A DNA stretch of 64,000 bases from Peterkaempfera bronchialis (GTDB lineage: Bacteria > Actinomycetota > Actinomycetes > Streptomycetales > Streptomycetaceae): assembly GCF_003258605.2 (NCBI RefSeq), contig NZ_CP031264.1, forward strand, positions 6,812,232 through 6,876,231. The letters are read 5' to 3'. The notes below the pieces were generated by a model. The model was not told where the DNA came from and ran no database searches. It saw nothing but the letters and a program-made list of their open reading frames with translations. Position numbers and translations under genes: made by a program. Below, one piece after another: positions 42,419 through 51,146 of the stretch. Numbering within the stretch: position 1 is the first letter of the stretch; each line of letters starts with the position of its first letter.

Positions 42419-43201
42419 GTGCGGAAGATCCTGGTCATCGGCATCGGCGCGGGCGACCCCGACCACCTGACCCTCCAGGCGGTCAAGGCACTCAACCGGG
42501 CCGAGGTGTTCTTCATCCTGGACAAGGGCGAGCAGAAGGCGGACCTCGCCCGGCTCCGCCATGACATCCTCGAACGGCATGTCGAGCGCCCCTACCGGCT
42601 GGTGGCGGCGCGTGACCCGGACCGGGAGCGCGCCGAGCCCGACTACACCCCCGCCGTGGCCCGCTGGCGCAGCCGCCGCGCCGACCTCTATGAGCGCCTC
42701 ATCGCGGAGCAGGTCCCGGACGACGGATGCGGCGCCTTCCTCGTCTGGGGCGACCCCGCCCTGTACGACTCCACCCTCGGCATCCTGGAGGAGATCCGCC
42801 GCCACGGCCGGGTGGAGTTCGACCACGAGGTGGTGCCGGGCATCAGCAGCGTGTCCGCGCTGGCCGCCCGGCACCGGATCGGGCTCAACCGGGTCGGGCG
42901 GCCGGTGCAGATCACCACCGGCCGCCGCCTGGCCGAGGGGCTGCCCGACGGCGTCGACGACATCGTCGTCATGCTGGACGCGCACCAGGCCTTCGCCCGC
43001 TACGCCGACGACCCGGACCTGCACCTCTACTGGGGCGCCTACCTGGGGACACCCGACGAGATCCTGGTCGCCGGGAAGGCGGCCGACGTCGCCGACCGCA
43101 TCCTGGCGCTGCGCGCCGAGGCCCGCGCCCGCAAGGGCTGGATCATGGACACCTATCTGCTGCGCCGGGGCGACCCCGCCGAGGACCCGCCGGGCGACTG
43201 A
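42419..43201 (+). CDS. cobF: Precorrin-6A synthase (deacetylating) CobF
   Basis: From GTG 42419 the protein has 260 residues and starts MRKILVIGIGAGDPDHLTLQ, the standard CobF N-terminus and SAM-binding loop. An upstream GTG at 42401 lacks a ribosome binding site. V-W-G-D-P-A-L-Y-D-S-T and V-P-G-I-S-S-V (residues about 138-145) mark the precorrin methyltransferase fold. CobF C1-methylates and deacetylates precorrin-5 in the aerobic cobalamin pathway. It is alone here, divergent from the mutase operon; other cob genes are not in the window. Its presence says that the organism probably makes B12 by the aerobic route as well as importing it. Confidence 0.94.
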   Translation: MRKILVIGIGAGDPDHLTLQAVKALNRAEVFFILDKGEQKADLARLRHDILERHVERPYRLVAARDPDRERAEPDYTPAVARWRSRRADLYERLIAEQVPDDGCGAFLVWGDPALYDSTLGILEEIRRHGRVEFDHEVVPGISSVSALAARHRIGLNRVGRPVQITTGRRLAEGLPDGVDDIVVMLDAHQAFARYADDPDLHLYWGAYLGTPDEILVAGKAADVADRILALRAEARARKGWIMDTYLLRRGDPAEDPPGD

Positions 43202-43302
43202 CCCCCGGGCGTCCCGCGCCGGCCGCGCATGGTCGGGCACCGCCTAGGATCCCCGGCAGCCGCCGCCGCTCCGGCGCGCGGGCCGGAGCGGGGAGGGCAT
43301 GG

Positions 43303-44115
43303 ATGGATACGACGGTGTTCGACGAGGCCGAGCGGCGCACCTGGGCGGGCCGCGCCGAGGCGTACGCGGCCGGTTTCGCCAAGCTCTGCGCCCACCCCGT
43401 ACCGCTGCTGCTCGACGCGGCCGGAGTGCGGCAGGGAACGCGCGTCCTCGACGTCGGGACCGGCACCGGCACCGCCGCCGCAGCGGCCTGCGCACGGGGA
43501 GCGGCAGTGGCCGCCGTGGACGCCGAACCCGGCATGGTCACGCTCGCCGCCCGGACCGCCCCCGACGCCGAGGTGCGGCTCGCGGCCCTGCCCGGCCTGC
43601 CCTTCCCCGACGACGCGTTCGACGCGGTGGTGGGGAACTTCGTCCTCAACCACGTCGGGCGGCCCCGCGCGGCCCTGGCCGAACTCCACCGGGTCACCCG
43701 CCCGGGCGGACGGATCGCGCTGACCGTCTGGGCCGCCCCCGCCGCAGCCGGACAGGCCCTGCTCGGCCGCGCCGTCCAGGCCGCCGGCGCCACCCGCCCG
43801 GCCCATCTGCCCGCACTCGCCCCCGACGACGACTTCCCCCGCACCGAGCAGGGCTTCGCCGACCTGCTGCGGACCGCAGGGTTCACGGACGCCTCCTGCC
43901 GCACACTCGCCTGGGACCACCGGGCCACCCCCGAGGAGTGGTGGAGCGGCCCCGCCGCCGGGGTCGCGACGATCGGACAGACCGTGGTGAGCCAGCAGCC
44001 CGCCACCATCGCGGAGATCCGACGCCACTACGACCTGCTCAGCGCGGAGTTCACCGGACCGGACGGCATGCTGGTGCTCCCGCACACCGCCCTGCTGGCC
44101 CACGGGCGCGGCTGA
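43303..44115 (+). CDS. Class I SAM-dependent methyltransferase
   Basis: A 270-residue protein starting at ATG 43303 (GGAGGG 6 nt before). The SAM motif is V-L-D-V-G-T-G-T-G-T-A (near residues 48-58), with acidic residue V-D-A-E-P (motif II), L-P-F-P-D-D-A-F-D-A-V-V (post-II) and R-V-T-R-P-G-G-R (post-III), as in UbiE/COQ5-type methyltransferases. A W-D-H-R-A-T-P-E-E-W-W-S-G motif follows in the C-terminal part. It is about 100 nt after cobF on the same strand and might be co-transcribed; substrate not known. Confidence 0.88.
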   Translation: MDTTVFDEAERRTWAGRAEAYAAGFAKLCAHPVPLLLDAAGVRQGTRVLDVGTGTGTAAAAACARGAAVAAVDAEPGMVTLAARTAPDAEVRLAALPGLPFPDDAFDAVVGNFVLNHVGRPRAALAELHRVTRPGGRIALTVWAAPAAAGQALLGRAVQAAGATRPAHLPALAPDDDFPRTEQGFADLLRTAGFTDASCRTLAWDHRATPEEWWSGPAAGVATIGQTVVSQQPATIAEIRRHYDLLSAEFTGPDGMLVLPHTALLAHGRG

Positions 44116-44287
44116 CCGCCGCGGGACCCGTCAGCCGACTGGTCGGGAGATTCACGACAACGGGTGCTTGTCCCTGCCCCAATGGGTGATGTACCTGCTC
44201 CGCCCGGAGGGCCGCCGCGCGGCTGCCGCGATGATCGAAACGCAGTCCCGTCCGCGTTCCGCACCGTCCAGCCCCCTGGAGGACCAG

Positions 44288-44887
44288 ATGATTCCCGTCA
44301 AACGGCACAAGCGCTCCCTGACCCATCTGGGAGTCCTGACCGCGCTGGTCGCCGCCGCAGGCGCCACCGCGCTCGCCGGGGCGCAGCGGCCCGCCACCGC
44401 CGGGTCCCCCGCACCCCGCGCGGCCACACCCCCGCTCTCCTGTACGGGGACGGCCGACATCCAGGCCACCGACCCCGCCACCGTGCTGCTCCGGGACTCC
44501 ACCGGGAGGGCCGGATACCGCGCCACCGTCACCGGCGACTGCACAGGCAATGTGCTGGTACCCAAGGTCAGGGCGGTCCTGGAGGGCGTCGCGGACGGCA
44601 CCTGCGGGCAGGCCACCGGGACCGGACAGGGCACCATCACCTGGCTGGGCGCGCGGGGCGAGGAGGTCGGCACCAGCACCGTCCGGGGCACCCTGCGGTT
44701 CAGCAACGACCTCTCCGGCAAGGTGACCTTCACCGCCGAGGGCGTCCAGTTCACCAAGGGCCTCTTCGTCGGCTCGGCCGGCGCCCAGCTCAAGGTCGAC
44801 ACCCCCGGGATCGGCATGGACTGCTGGACGCAGGGGCGCCTGGCCGGCGGCTCCGGCACCGGCTCACTGCGGCTGACCTTCGGCTGA
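44288..44887 (+). CDS. Secreted protein of unknown function
   Basis: A 199-residue protein with ATG after GGAGG (CCTGGAGGACCAG). The signal peptide has K-R-H-K-R, a hydrophobic stretch V-L-T-A-L-V-A-A-A-G-A-T-A-L and probable cleavage near A-G-A or A-T-A. The mature part has four cysteines (S-C-T-G, D-C-T-G, T-C-G-Q, D-C-W-T) that may make two disulfides, and repeated T/G-rich strands (G-Q-G-T-I-T-W, G-T-L-R-F, G-K-V-T-F-T) of a beta-sandwich type. I do not recognise the family. Its last 24 nt overlap the 3' end of the convergent MMPL gene (44864-44887). Confidence 0.8.
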   Translation: MIPVKRHKRSLTHLGVLTALVAAAGATALAGAQRPATAGSPAPRAATPPLSCTGTADIQATDPATVLLRDSTGRAGYRATVTGDCTGNVLVPKVRAVLEGVADGTCGQATGTGQGTITWLGARGEEVGTSTVRGTLRFSNDLSGKVTFTAEGVQFTKGLFVGSAGAQLKVDTPGIGMDCWTQGRLAGGSGTGSLRLTFG

Positions 44888-47113
44888 CGGACCGGGCGGC
44901 GCCGGAGAGGACACCCTGCTCGCTTCGGCACCGCCCGGCGCCCCGGCGCGTACGGCGGCCACCGCCTGCGGGCGCCGCAGCCGGTCGGGCAGGCTCGGCA
45001 GCCACCAGTTGGCCCGGCCGAGCAGGCGCATCGTGGCCGGGACCAGCACCGCCCGGACCAGAGCGGCATCCAGCGCCACCGCGATGAAGATCCCCACGCA
45101 GATCTCCTTGACCAGGACGACCTCGCTGGTCGCGAAGACCGCCGCCACCACCAGGACGGCGGACGCCGCCGCAGTGATCACACCCCCCGAGAGCTGGAGG
45201 CCCAGCGCGATGGCCTCCTCGTTGTCGCCCAGCCGCCGGTACTGCTCACGGATGCGCAGCAGCAGAAAGAGCTCGTAGTCCATCGAGACCGCGATCAGCA
45301 GAAAGAGCATCACGATCGGGGCGAGCGCGTCCACATAGCCGGTCGGACGGACCCCGAGCAGCCCGCTGCCGTGGCCGTCCTGGAAGATCCAGGTGAGCGC
45401 GCCGAACGAGGCGCCGATCGACAGCACATTCATCAGCAGCGCCTTGACCGGCAGCACCAGCGACCGCAGCGCGACGGTGAGCAGCGCAAAGCTGCTCCCC
45501 GCCATGAAGAGCAGCACCCTGGGCAGCAGCTCCCAGAACCGGTCCATGGTGTCCAGCGCCAGCGCCGTCGCCCCGCCCACCAGTACCCGGCCGCCGCCCG
45601 GCAGCGGCTGCGCCCGGACCGCCCGCACCAGCGCCTTGGCCGAGTCGCTCTCGGCACCCCCCTCGTGCCCCAGGTAGACCACCGCGCTCTGCTGCGAGGT
45701 GCCGGCCACCAGCACGCCGTGGGCGCCGTCCAACTCCGCCAACCGCCGCGTCCAGGCGAGCAGCGCCTCATGGCCGGTACGGCCGGTCAGCGGCGCGTCG
45801 AAGGTGGCCACCGCCTGGATCGCCCCCAGACCGGAGACCGCGAAGTCGCCGCGCAGCTCCTCGGCGGCGGTACGCGCCCCGGCGCCGGGCGGCAGCATCC
45901 GCTCGTCGGGGAAGCCGATCACGGTGTGCAGGAACGGGACCGCCAGCGCCAGCAGCAGCGCCGAGACGGCGAGCGCATAGCGCAGCGGCTGCTCCATCAC
46001 CGCCCGCGCCGTCCGCGCCCACCCCGTCCGCGCCCACCCCGTCCGCGCCCACCCCGTCCCGCGCCCCCCGCCGACCGGGCCCGCGCACCATGGGCGAGGC
46101 AGCGCCCAGGCGTTCACCCGGTGCCCCAGACAGGCCAGCAGGGCCGGGAGCACGGTCACCGTCACCAGCGAGCCCGCCAGCAGGCCGACGGTCGCCCCGA
46201 TCCCGAAGGAGCGGACGAAGCCCAGCGGGAAGAAGGTCAGCCCCACCGCGATCACACTCGTGATCGTCCCGGACAGCAGGACCGTGCGCCCCGCCGTGTC
46301 GACGGTGACCACCACCGCGTCCGGCACCTCCCGGCCCGCCCGCAGCTCCTCCCGGAACCGGCTGACGATCAGCAGTCCGGCATCGACCCCGGCGGCCAGC
46401 CCGATCGCCACCACCAGGTTGACCGTCACAAACGGGACCTCCACGAACCCGGCGACCGAGGAGAGCGCCGTCAGTGACGCCGCCGTCGCCAGCACCCCCG
46501 TGACCAGCGGCAGCAGCGCCGCCACCACCCCCCGGAAGACCACCACCAGGAGCAGCGCCATCAGCGGCAGCGCCAGCAGCTCGGTGCGGAGCAGATCGTG
46601 CCGGGACCGCTCCACGATCTCGGTGATCACCGCAGTGGGACCGGTCCAGCCCACCTCGAAGCCGTCCGCCCGGACATCCCGGCGCAGCGCCAGATAGCTC
46701 CGGGTACGCGCGGGCTCGTCGTCCCCGCCGAGCAGGACCGCCGCCACCGTGGCGTGCCCGTCCAGCGAGACCAGCATCGGGATACCGGTCGACCAGTAGG
46801 TAGTGGCCCGCGCCACCGAACCGGCCGGGGCGCCGCGCAGCGCCGCCTCGACGCCGTGCCGGAAGGCGGGATCGGACACCGGCAGCGTCCTGCTGCGGAA
46901 GGTGACCAGCACATCCGCGCCGCCCTCGCCGATCTGCGTGCGGATGGCCTCCGCCGCCCGGCTCGCCTCGGCGTCCGGCGCGATGAAGCCGCCGTAGCTC
47001 AGCCGGTCCTGCAACCCGGAGCAGGCCCACCCCGCCACCGCCAGGACGACGGCCGCCCCGGCCAGCACCCAGGCCCTGCGCACCACGTCGAACCGCCCGA
47101 GCTGGGTGAACAC
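44864..47113 (-). CDS. MMPL family RND transporter
   Basis: A 749-residue protein from GTG 47113 (GGAGG 6 nt before). Twelve membrane segments in two halves, each with a large extracytoplasmic loop, give the RND layout; the first half shows G-F-I-A-P-D-A-E-A-S-R and the family block V-A-I-G-L-A-A-G-V-D-A-G-L-L-I-V-S-R-F-R-E-E-L, the second I-A-V-S-M-D-Y-E-L-F-L-L-L-R-I-R-E with the essential Asp-Tyr pair of MmpL3-like pumps. Such proteins move lipids or hydrophobic compounds with proton energy. A tandem repeat of T-G-W-A-R lies between the halves (see findings). Stop overlaps the convergent secreted-protein gene. Confidence 0.9.
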   Translation of the reverse strand: MFTQLGRFDVVRRAWVLAGAAVVLAVAGWACSGLQDRLSYGGFIAPDAEASRAAEAIRTQIGEGGADVLVTFRSRTLPVSDPAFRHGVEAALRGAPAGSVARATTYWSTGIPMLVSLDGHATVAAVLLGGDDEPARTRSYLALRRDVRADGFEVGWTGPTAVITEIVERSRHDLLRTELLALPLMALLLVVVFRGVVAALLPLVTGVLATAASLTALSSVAGFVEVPFVTVNLVVAIGLAAGVDAGLLIVSRFREELRAGREVPDAVVVTVDTAGRTVLLSGTITSVIAVGLTFFPLGFVRSFGIGATVGLLAGSLVTVTVLPALLACLGHRVNAWALPRPWCAGPVGGGRGTGWARTGWARTGWARTARAVMEQPLRYALAVSALLLALAVPFLHTVIGFPDERMLPPGAGARTAAEELRGDFAVSGLGAIQAVATFDAPLTGRTGHEALLAWTRRLAELDGAHGVLVAGTSQQSAVVYLGHEGGAESDSAKALVRAVRAQPLPGGGRVLVGGATALALDTMDRFWELLPRVLLFMAGSSFALLTVALRSLVLPVKALLMNVLSIGASFGALTWIFQDGHGSGLLGVRPTGYVDALAPIVMLFLLIAVSMDYELFLLLRIREQYRRLGDNEEAIALGLQLSGGVITAAASAVLVVAAVFATSEVVLVKEICVGIFIAVALDAALVRAVLVPATMRLLGRANWWLPSLPDRLRRPQAVAAVRAGAPGGAEASRVSSPAPPGPSAEGQPQ
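46017..46061. repeat. 15-bp tandem repeat inside the MMPL gene
   Basis: The unit GCGCCCACCCCGTCC occurs three times in a row, giving three T-G-W-A-R repeats in the protein, in the cytoplasmic linker between the two halves. In frame, so it changes only linker length. Confidence 0.75.
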
Positions 47114-47319
47114 CAGTGCCTCCGTCGCGCCGCCCGGCCCGGACCCCCCACCGGTGGGGCCCGGTTCCCGCCGCAGGCACAACGACCGCCCCGACGCCCG
47201 GTCACGGGCGCCGGGACGGCTCAGGGCCTGTAGACCTTCCCCGGCTCCCTGCGCGGGCGGACGCGTGCCACCAGGTGTGACAGGCTTGGGCTGCATACCC
47301 CCGAAACCAGGAGGTCCCC

Positions 47320-47562
47320 ATGACTGCCGAGTCCCCGTCGCACGAAGGCTTCGAGCCGGTGGTTCCCGAGGGCGGTGACCAGGCGGCGGACGGCGGCTCC
47401 GGCGACGATCTGAAGCGCAAGTTCCGGGAGGCCCTGGTACGCAAGCAGGGCACCCGGACGGATGGCGCTTCGGGAGGCCCGGGCGCCGACCAGTCGAAGA
47501 TCCACGGCGCCCACGGGCCCGCCTCAAGCCAGCGTTCGTTCCGCCGCAAGAGCGGCGGCTGA
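47320..47562 (+). CDS. DUF5302 domain-containing protein
   Basis: An 80-residue acidic-then-basic protein with no membrane segment or signal. It has the family text D-D-L-K-R-K-F-R-E-A-L-V-R-K near the middle and the C-terminus S-K-I-H-G-A-H-G-P-A-S-S-Q-R-S-F-R-R-K-S-G-G, which I recognise as DUF5302, a small protein widespread in Streptomyces with no known role. The site AGGAGG precedes the ATG by 5 nt. Likely disordered. Confidence 0.88.
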   Translation: MTAESPSHEGFEPVVPEGGDQAADGGSGDDLKRKFREALVRKQGTRTDGASGGPGADQSKIHGAHGPASSQRSFRRKSGG

Positions 47563-47582
47563 GCCGCACAGTACGGCCGACA

Positions 47583-47621
47583 GGCCCTGCCGGGCGGGGT
47601 CGCCCCCCGCCCGGCCGGGCC
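47583..47621 (+). terminator. Hairpin terminator after the DUF5302 gene
   Basis: CCGGGCGGGG (47590-47599) pairs with CCCCGCCCGG (47605-47614), and GGCCC (47583-47587) with GGGCC (47617-47621). It is 20 nt after the DUF5302 stop. Confidence 0.65.
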
Positions 47622-47729
47622 CGGACCGGGTACCACCACCGGGGAGCGAGCCGGGCCCGGGCGCCCTACCCTCGGGGTACGGGCCGCTCGACCGACGGTC
47701 CCGCACCTCCGTGGACGGAGGCAGCACCC

Positions 47730-48167
47730 ATGGCACCTCCACCGACGTTGCGCCGCTCCCTCCTGGTCCTCGCCCTCACCGCCGCACTCATGCCCGCAGC
47801 GGGCCCGCTCGCGGGGGCGGCGACCCCGACGATCCGCCTCGACGACCTCTCGCAGCGCCCCTCCGTCCGTCCGGCGACCTTCCAGGTGACGACCACGGTC
47901 GCCCTCGGCGGACTGCACTGGTCGCACTGGGGAGCACCGACGGCGACCGGCAGCGGGACGCTGCGGATCAACACCTGCCGGCCGAACTGCGCCACGGGCC
48001 GCATCCGGGTGCTGCACGGCGCGCTGCTCCAGGTGCGCGGTGTGCGGATCGACCGGGACCAGCGCTACTACCGGCAGTACCGGATCCTCGATCGGGCCTT
48101 CACCCCCTCGGAGCGTGCCACCTACACGCGCTGGACCGACGCCTACGTCCCCAGCGACTTCCGCTAG
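47730..48167 (+). CDS. Secreted protein of unknown function
   Basis: A 145-residue protein. Signal peptide about 1-30 (R-R-S-L-L-V-L-A-L-T-A-A-L, cleavage near A-G-A). The mature part reads F-Q-V-T-T-T-V-A-L-G-G-L-H-W-S-H-W-G-A-P-T-A-T-G-S-G-T-L, then C-R-P-N-C-A-T-G-R-I (two cysteines four residues apart). This H-W-x-x-W-G / C-x-P-x-C-A-x-G pattern is common to a set of actinobacterial secreted proteins of unknown function. The ATG follows GGAGG at 8 nt. Confidence 0.75.
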   Translation: MAPPPTLRRSLLVLALTAALMPAAGPLAGAATPTIRLDDLSQRPSVRPATFQVTTTVALGGLHWSHWGAPTATGSGTLRINTCRPNCATGRIRVLHGALLQVRGVRIDRDQRYYRQYRILDRAFTPSERATYTRWTDAYVPSDFR

Positions 48168-48225
48168 CGCCTGGGAGCCGCATGGGATCGCCATGGAGCA
48201 CATCCGAGAGTGAACGGAGGACGGC

Positions 48226-48495
48226 ATGACGTCGCCTTGTCCCCGCTACATCGTGCTGCTGAAGCCCCAGATCGCCGACTCGGAGGGCCACCCCGAACAC
48301 GGGGCCGCGCTGCGCTCCGCGACGGTCGAGGCCACCGGGGTGGAGGGTGTGAGCGGCTTCCCGCGCTATGAGGGGGACGGCGTCCAGGCGGACATCGACC
48401 CGGAGACGCGCACGGTGGAAGCGGTGACCATCGACGGGGACGAGCTGCCCTACGGATGGGTGGTGGAGGTCGCCGAGGCGCCGCACGACGCCTGA
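48226..48495 (+). CDS. Small protein of unknown function
   Basis: An 89-residue acidic protein, no signal or membrane segment. It begins with a strand Y-I-V-L-L-K-P-Q-I-A-D-S-E-G-H-P-E-H-G-A-A-L-R that looks like the start of PurS-type proteins (V-L-K-P-x-I-x-D-x-x-G), but the following G-K/R and R-x-G signature of PurS is missing, so I leave it unnamed. The ATG follows GGAGG. No clear operon partner; the preceding gene ends 58 nt upstream. Confidence 0.65.
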   Translation: MTSPCPRYIVLLKPQIADSEGHPEHGAALRSATVEATGVEGVSGFPRYEGDGVQADIDPETRTVEAVTIDGDELPYGWVVEVAEAPHDA

Positions 48496-48515
48496 CGGCC
48501 AGGCGCGTCGGCCGC

Positions 48516-49664
48516 TCAGCGGGAGGGGCTCTCGCCGGGGGAGCCGCCCATCATCCGCAGCATCGCGGACCCTCCGGTGCGCAGGAACCGCGCCAGCAGC
48601 GCGCCTGTGAGGAGCAGGAACGCGAGGTTCAGCCAGGTCGTGTAGTCCCAGGTGACGCCCCCGGCGGGGATCCGCGCCGCCGCCTGGTCGGGGATGAGGC
48701 CGAGGCCGCCGAAGAGGAGCTCCACCGTGTATCCGGCGACGGCCATGGCGGCATAGAAGGTGACCAGCAGGAAGAGCGCGGTCCTGCCGCCGTAGTACTT
48801 CCGGTAGATGTGCAGGATCGGCAGGATCAGCAGGTCGGCGAAGATGAAGGCGACCACACCGCCGAAGCTGATCCCGCCCTTCCACAGCACCACGGCCAGC
48901 GGCACATTGCCGATGGAGCAGACGAACGAGACGATCGCGACCAGCGGACCGATCAGCGGCCCCCACACCTTGGCGGCCAGCGGGTGGCCGACGAAGAAGA
49001 ACGAGCGCCAGAACGAGTCCGGGACCCAGGCGGCGACGGCCCCCGCGATCAGCAGGCCGATGACCAGGTCCCGCAGGATCGCGGCCCACTCCATGACGAA
49101 GACATGGGACACGGCGGTGAACCCCTCGCCGGAGAGCAGCCTCCGGGTGAAGGAGCCGGACCGCCGTACGGACATGTCCATCGCCGCATGGCCCTCCATG
49201 GAGCCGGCCAGCCCCCGGTCGGCCTGTCTGCGCGCCTCGGCCAGCAGCCGCCGGCTCAGGAAGAGACGGAACAGCACCGCCAGCACCGTGATCATCACCG
49301 GGCCGCCGATGAACTCCGCCACGGTGAACTGCCAGCCCATCAGCAGCGCCAGGATCACCCCCAGCTCGACCACGAGGTTGGTGGAGGCGATCTCGAACGC
49401 CATGGCGGCGGTGAAGTCCGCCCCCTTGCGGAAGAGCGAACGGGCCAGCGCGACCGCCGCATAGGAGCAGGACGACGACGCCATGCCCAGCGCAGAGGCC
49501 ACCACCAGGGTCCGGGGGCGGTCGTCGCCGAGCAGCCGGACGACGGTGGACTTGCGCACCACCGCCTGGACGACCGCCGAGAGCGCGAAGCCCAGGATCA
49601 GCGCCCAGCCGATCTCCCAGGCCATCGCGCCGGTGATCGACAAGGCGTGCAGGACCGCATGCAT
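48516..49664 (-). CDS. Permease, YraQ/DUF318 family
   Basis: A 382-residue protein with about eight to ten membrane segments. It carries the family's cysteine motif S-S-C-S-Y-A-A-V-A-L-A near residue 63 and a second S-I-G-N-V-P-L-A-V-V (in C-S-I-G-N) near 250, plus G-P-V-M-I-T-V. These proteins are predicted metal- or metalloid-linked permeases in operons with ArsR or metal genes; here no such neighbour is seen. The convergent small gene at 48226-48495 ends 20 nt away. Confidence 0.85.
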   Translation of the reverse strand: MHAVLHALSITGAMAWEIGWALILGFALSAVVQAVVRKSTVVRLLGDDRPRTLVVASALGMASSSCSYAAVALARSLFRKGADFTAAMAFEIASTNLVVELGVILALLMGWQFTVAEFIGGPVMITVLAVLFRLFLSRRLLAEARRQADRGLAGSMEGHAAMDMSVRRSGSFTRRLLSGEGFTAVSHVFVMEWAAILRDLVIGLLIAGAVAAWVPDSFWRSFFFVGHPLAAKVWGPLIGPLVAIVSFVCSIGNVPLAVVLWKGGISFGGVVAFIFADLLILPILHIYRKYYGGRTALFLLVTFYAAMAVAGYTVELLFGGLGLIPDQAAARIPAGGVTWDYTTWLNLAFLLLTGALLARFLRTGGSAMLRMMGGSPGESPSR

Positions 49665-49781
49665 GGCATCCGCCCTTCCGGTGGGGTTCTGCGGCTTCCC
49701 GTCCGGCCATGCGTACCCCGGCAGATCACCTGCGCACCGGCGGACTGCCGGGGCTCCGCCCGGCGGCGGGCCCCCGCCCGC

Positions 49782-50075
49782 TCATCTGCAACCGATCACG
49801 ATGCCCGCCGTGCCGAACAGGGCGAGCTGGAAGGTACCGGCGATGCGGCAGCCCACCGCGTACAGCGGTGCGGCGCTGATCACGGCGACGGCGGTGAGGA
49901 TCCACATGGTCTGCCACGCCACATCCGGCGCCGCCGGGTTGTGGAAGGAGCCTGCCTCCGCCCAGGGCCCCATACCGGCGGTGAACCCCAGACAGCCGAC
50001 GATCAGCAGATTGAGGGGGAGCAGACCTGCGGCGATCAGGCCGTCGGTGCCCCACGACGACGGGGACCCGTTCAC
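49782..50075 (-). CDS. Small membrane protein of unknown function
   Basis: A 97-residue protein starting at GTG 50075 after GGAGG (5 nt). It has three hydrophobic segments: L-I-A-A-G-L-L-P-L-N-L-L-I-V-G-C-L-G-F, W-I-L-T-A-V-A-V-I-S-A-A, and F-Q-L-A-L-F-G-T-A-G-I-V-I-G-C. I do not recognise the family. TATCGATA (50148-50155) in the upstream gap resembles an AT-rich -10 region for this direction. Confidence 0.65.
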   Translation of the reverse strand: MNGSPSSWGTDGLIAAGLLPLNLLIVGCLGFTAGMGPWAEAGSFHNPAAPDVAWQTMWILTAVAVISAAPLYAVGCRIAGTFQLALFGTAGIVIGCR

Positions 50076-50233
50076 CGCGCCTCCCGCCGGTGGTGCAGGG
50101 GACGGCGGGAGGGGAACGCGGGGCGCAGCGGTCTGATGGTGCGGAACATATCGATAACGATGGCGTCGGCAGGTCTCTTGGTTGCGTCCGCCGACCGGAT
50201 GGGTCCATTCCTCGGCCGTCGCACGGCGACGGG

Positions 50234-50956
50234 TCACCAGGGCACGGGCCCGTGGTCGTCGAAGAACCCTGCCGTCGGTCCGTCGCTGTCCAGGGTCGCC
50301 AGCTCCACGGCGATCCGGGCACCCTGCGCCGCCGTGCGGTCCCCCTTGTGGTCGTTGATGTCCGTGGCGCACAGCCCCGGCGCGCACACATTGACCTTGA
50401 TCGGGGTGTCCCGCAGCTCCCGGGCGTAGTGCACCGTGACCGCGTTCAGCGCCGACTTGGAGCTGTTGTAGGCCAGAAAGAGCGGCAGCGTCGAATCCGG
50501 CGCCAGCAATCTCTCCAGCGACCCCAGACCGCTGGAGAGATTGACGATCCGGCCGGCCGGAGAGCGCCTGAGCAGCGGCAGCATCGCCCGGGTCACGGTG
50601 ACGACCCCGAAGACATTGGTCTCATAGACGGTCCGCATCGCGTCCGTGGTCGTCGTACTCGGCGTGGTGCTGCGGTCGACGGTGATACCGGCATTGTTCA
50701 CCAGCACATCCAGGCGGCCGAACTCGTCGGAGATCCGCCGCGCGGCGGCGGCCACCGACTGCTCGTCGGTGACGTCCAGCCGCAGGGGGCGGACATCCAG
50801 CCCCTCGGCGGCCAGCTCGGCCACGGCCCGTTCGCCGCGCTGCTCATCGCGGGAGGAGGCCAGCACCGTGAGGCCCAGCTGCGCCAGCCCCCGGGCGATC
50901 TCCCGGCCGATGCCCTTGTTGGCTCCGGTGACCAGGGCCACCGCTGAATTCGTCAT
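50234..50956 (-). CDS. SDR family NAD(P)-dependent oxidoreductase
   Basis: A 240-residue protein starting at ATG 50956. Rossmann T-G-A-N-K-G-I-G (residues 9-16), N-N-A-G, active-site S (L-S-S-G-L-G-S-L) and Y-N-S-S-K give the classical SDR set. Sequence, length and C-terminal D-D-H-G-P-V-P-W are close to the SDR at 11918-12673, so the two are paralogues of a carbonyl-reductase-like subfamily. No gene next to it suggests a pathway; substrate unknown. Confidence 0.9.
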   Translation of the reverse strand: MTNSAVALVTGANKGIGREIARGLAQLGLTVLASSRDEQRGERAVAELAAEGLDVRPLRLDVTDEQSVAAAARRISDEFGRLDVLVNNAGITVDRSTTPSTTTTDAMRTVYETNVFGVVTVTRAMLPLLRRSPAGRIVNLSSGLGSLERLLAPDSTLPLFLAYNSSKSALNAVTVHYARELRDTPIKVNVCAPGLCATDINDHKGDRTAAQGARIAVELATLDSDGPTAGFFDDHGPVPW

Positions 50957-51146
50957 GGGGGGAAGTGCACCACCCCGGGCACACTCCGGGTCGAGCGGCA
51001 CGCCCAGCGGGGTCCCCTCATGCCGCACTCGGGCGAACTGCGGGGCGCCGGTCGGCGCGGGCGACGCGACGGCGCTGCCGCGATCCGACCGGCGGAGGAG
51101 CCGGAGAACGGCCGCTGCCGTGCCGCCGGCCACCCCATGCCAGGCC

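Noticed and set aside
48226-48495. PurS (phosphoribosylformylglycinamidine synthase subunit) assignment
   Set aside because: Only the first strand resembles PurS; the conserved G-K/R and later residues are absent and no purQ or purL is nearby.
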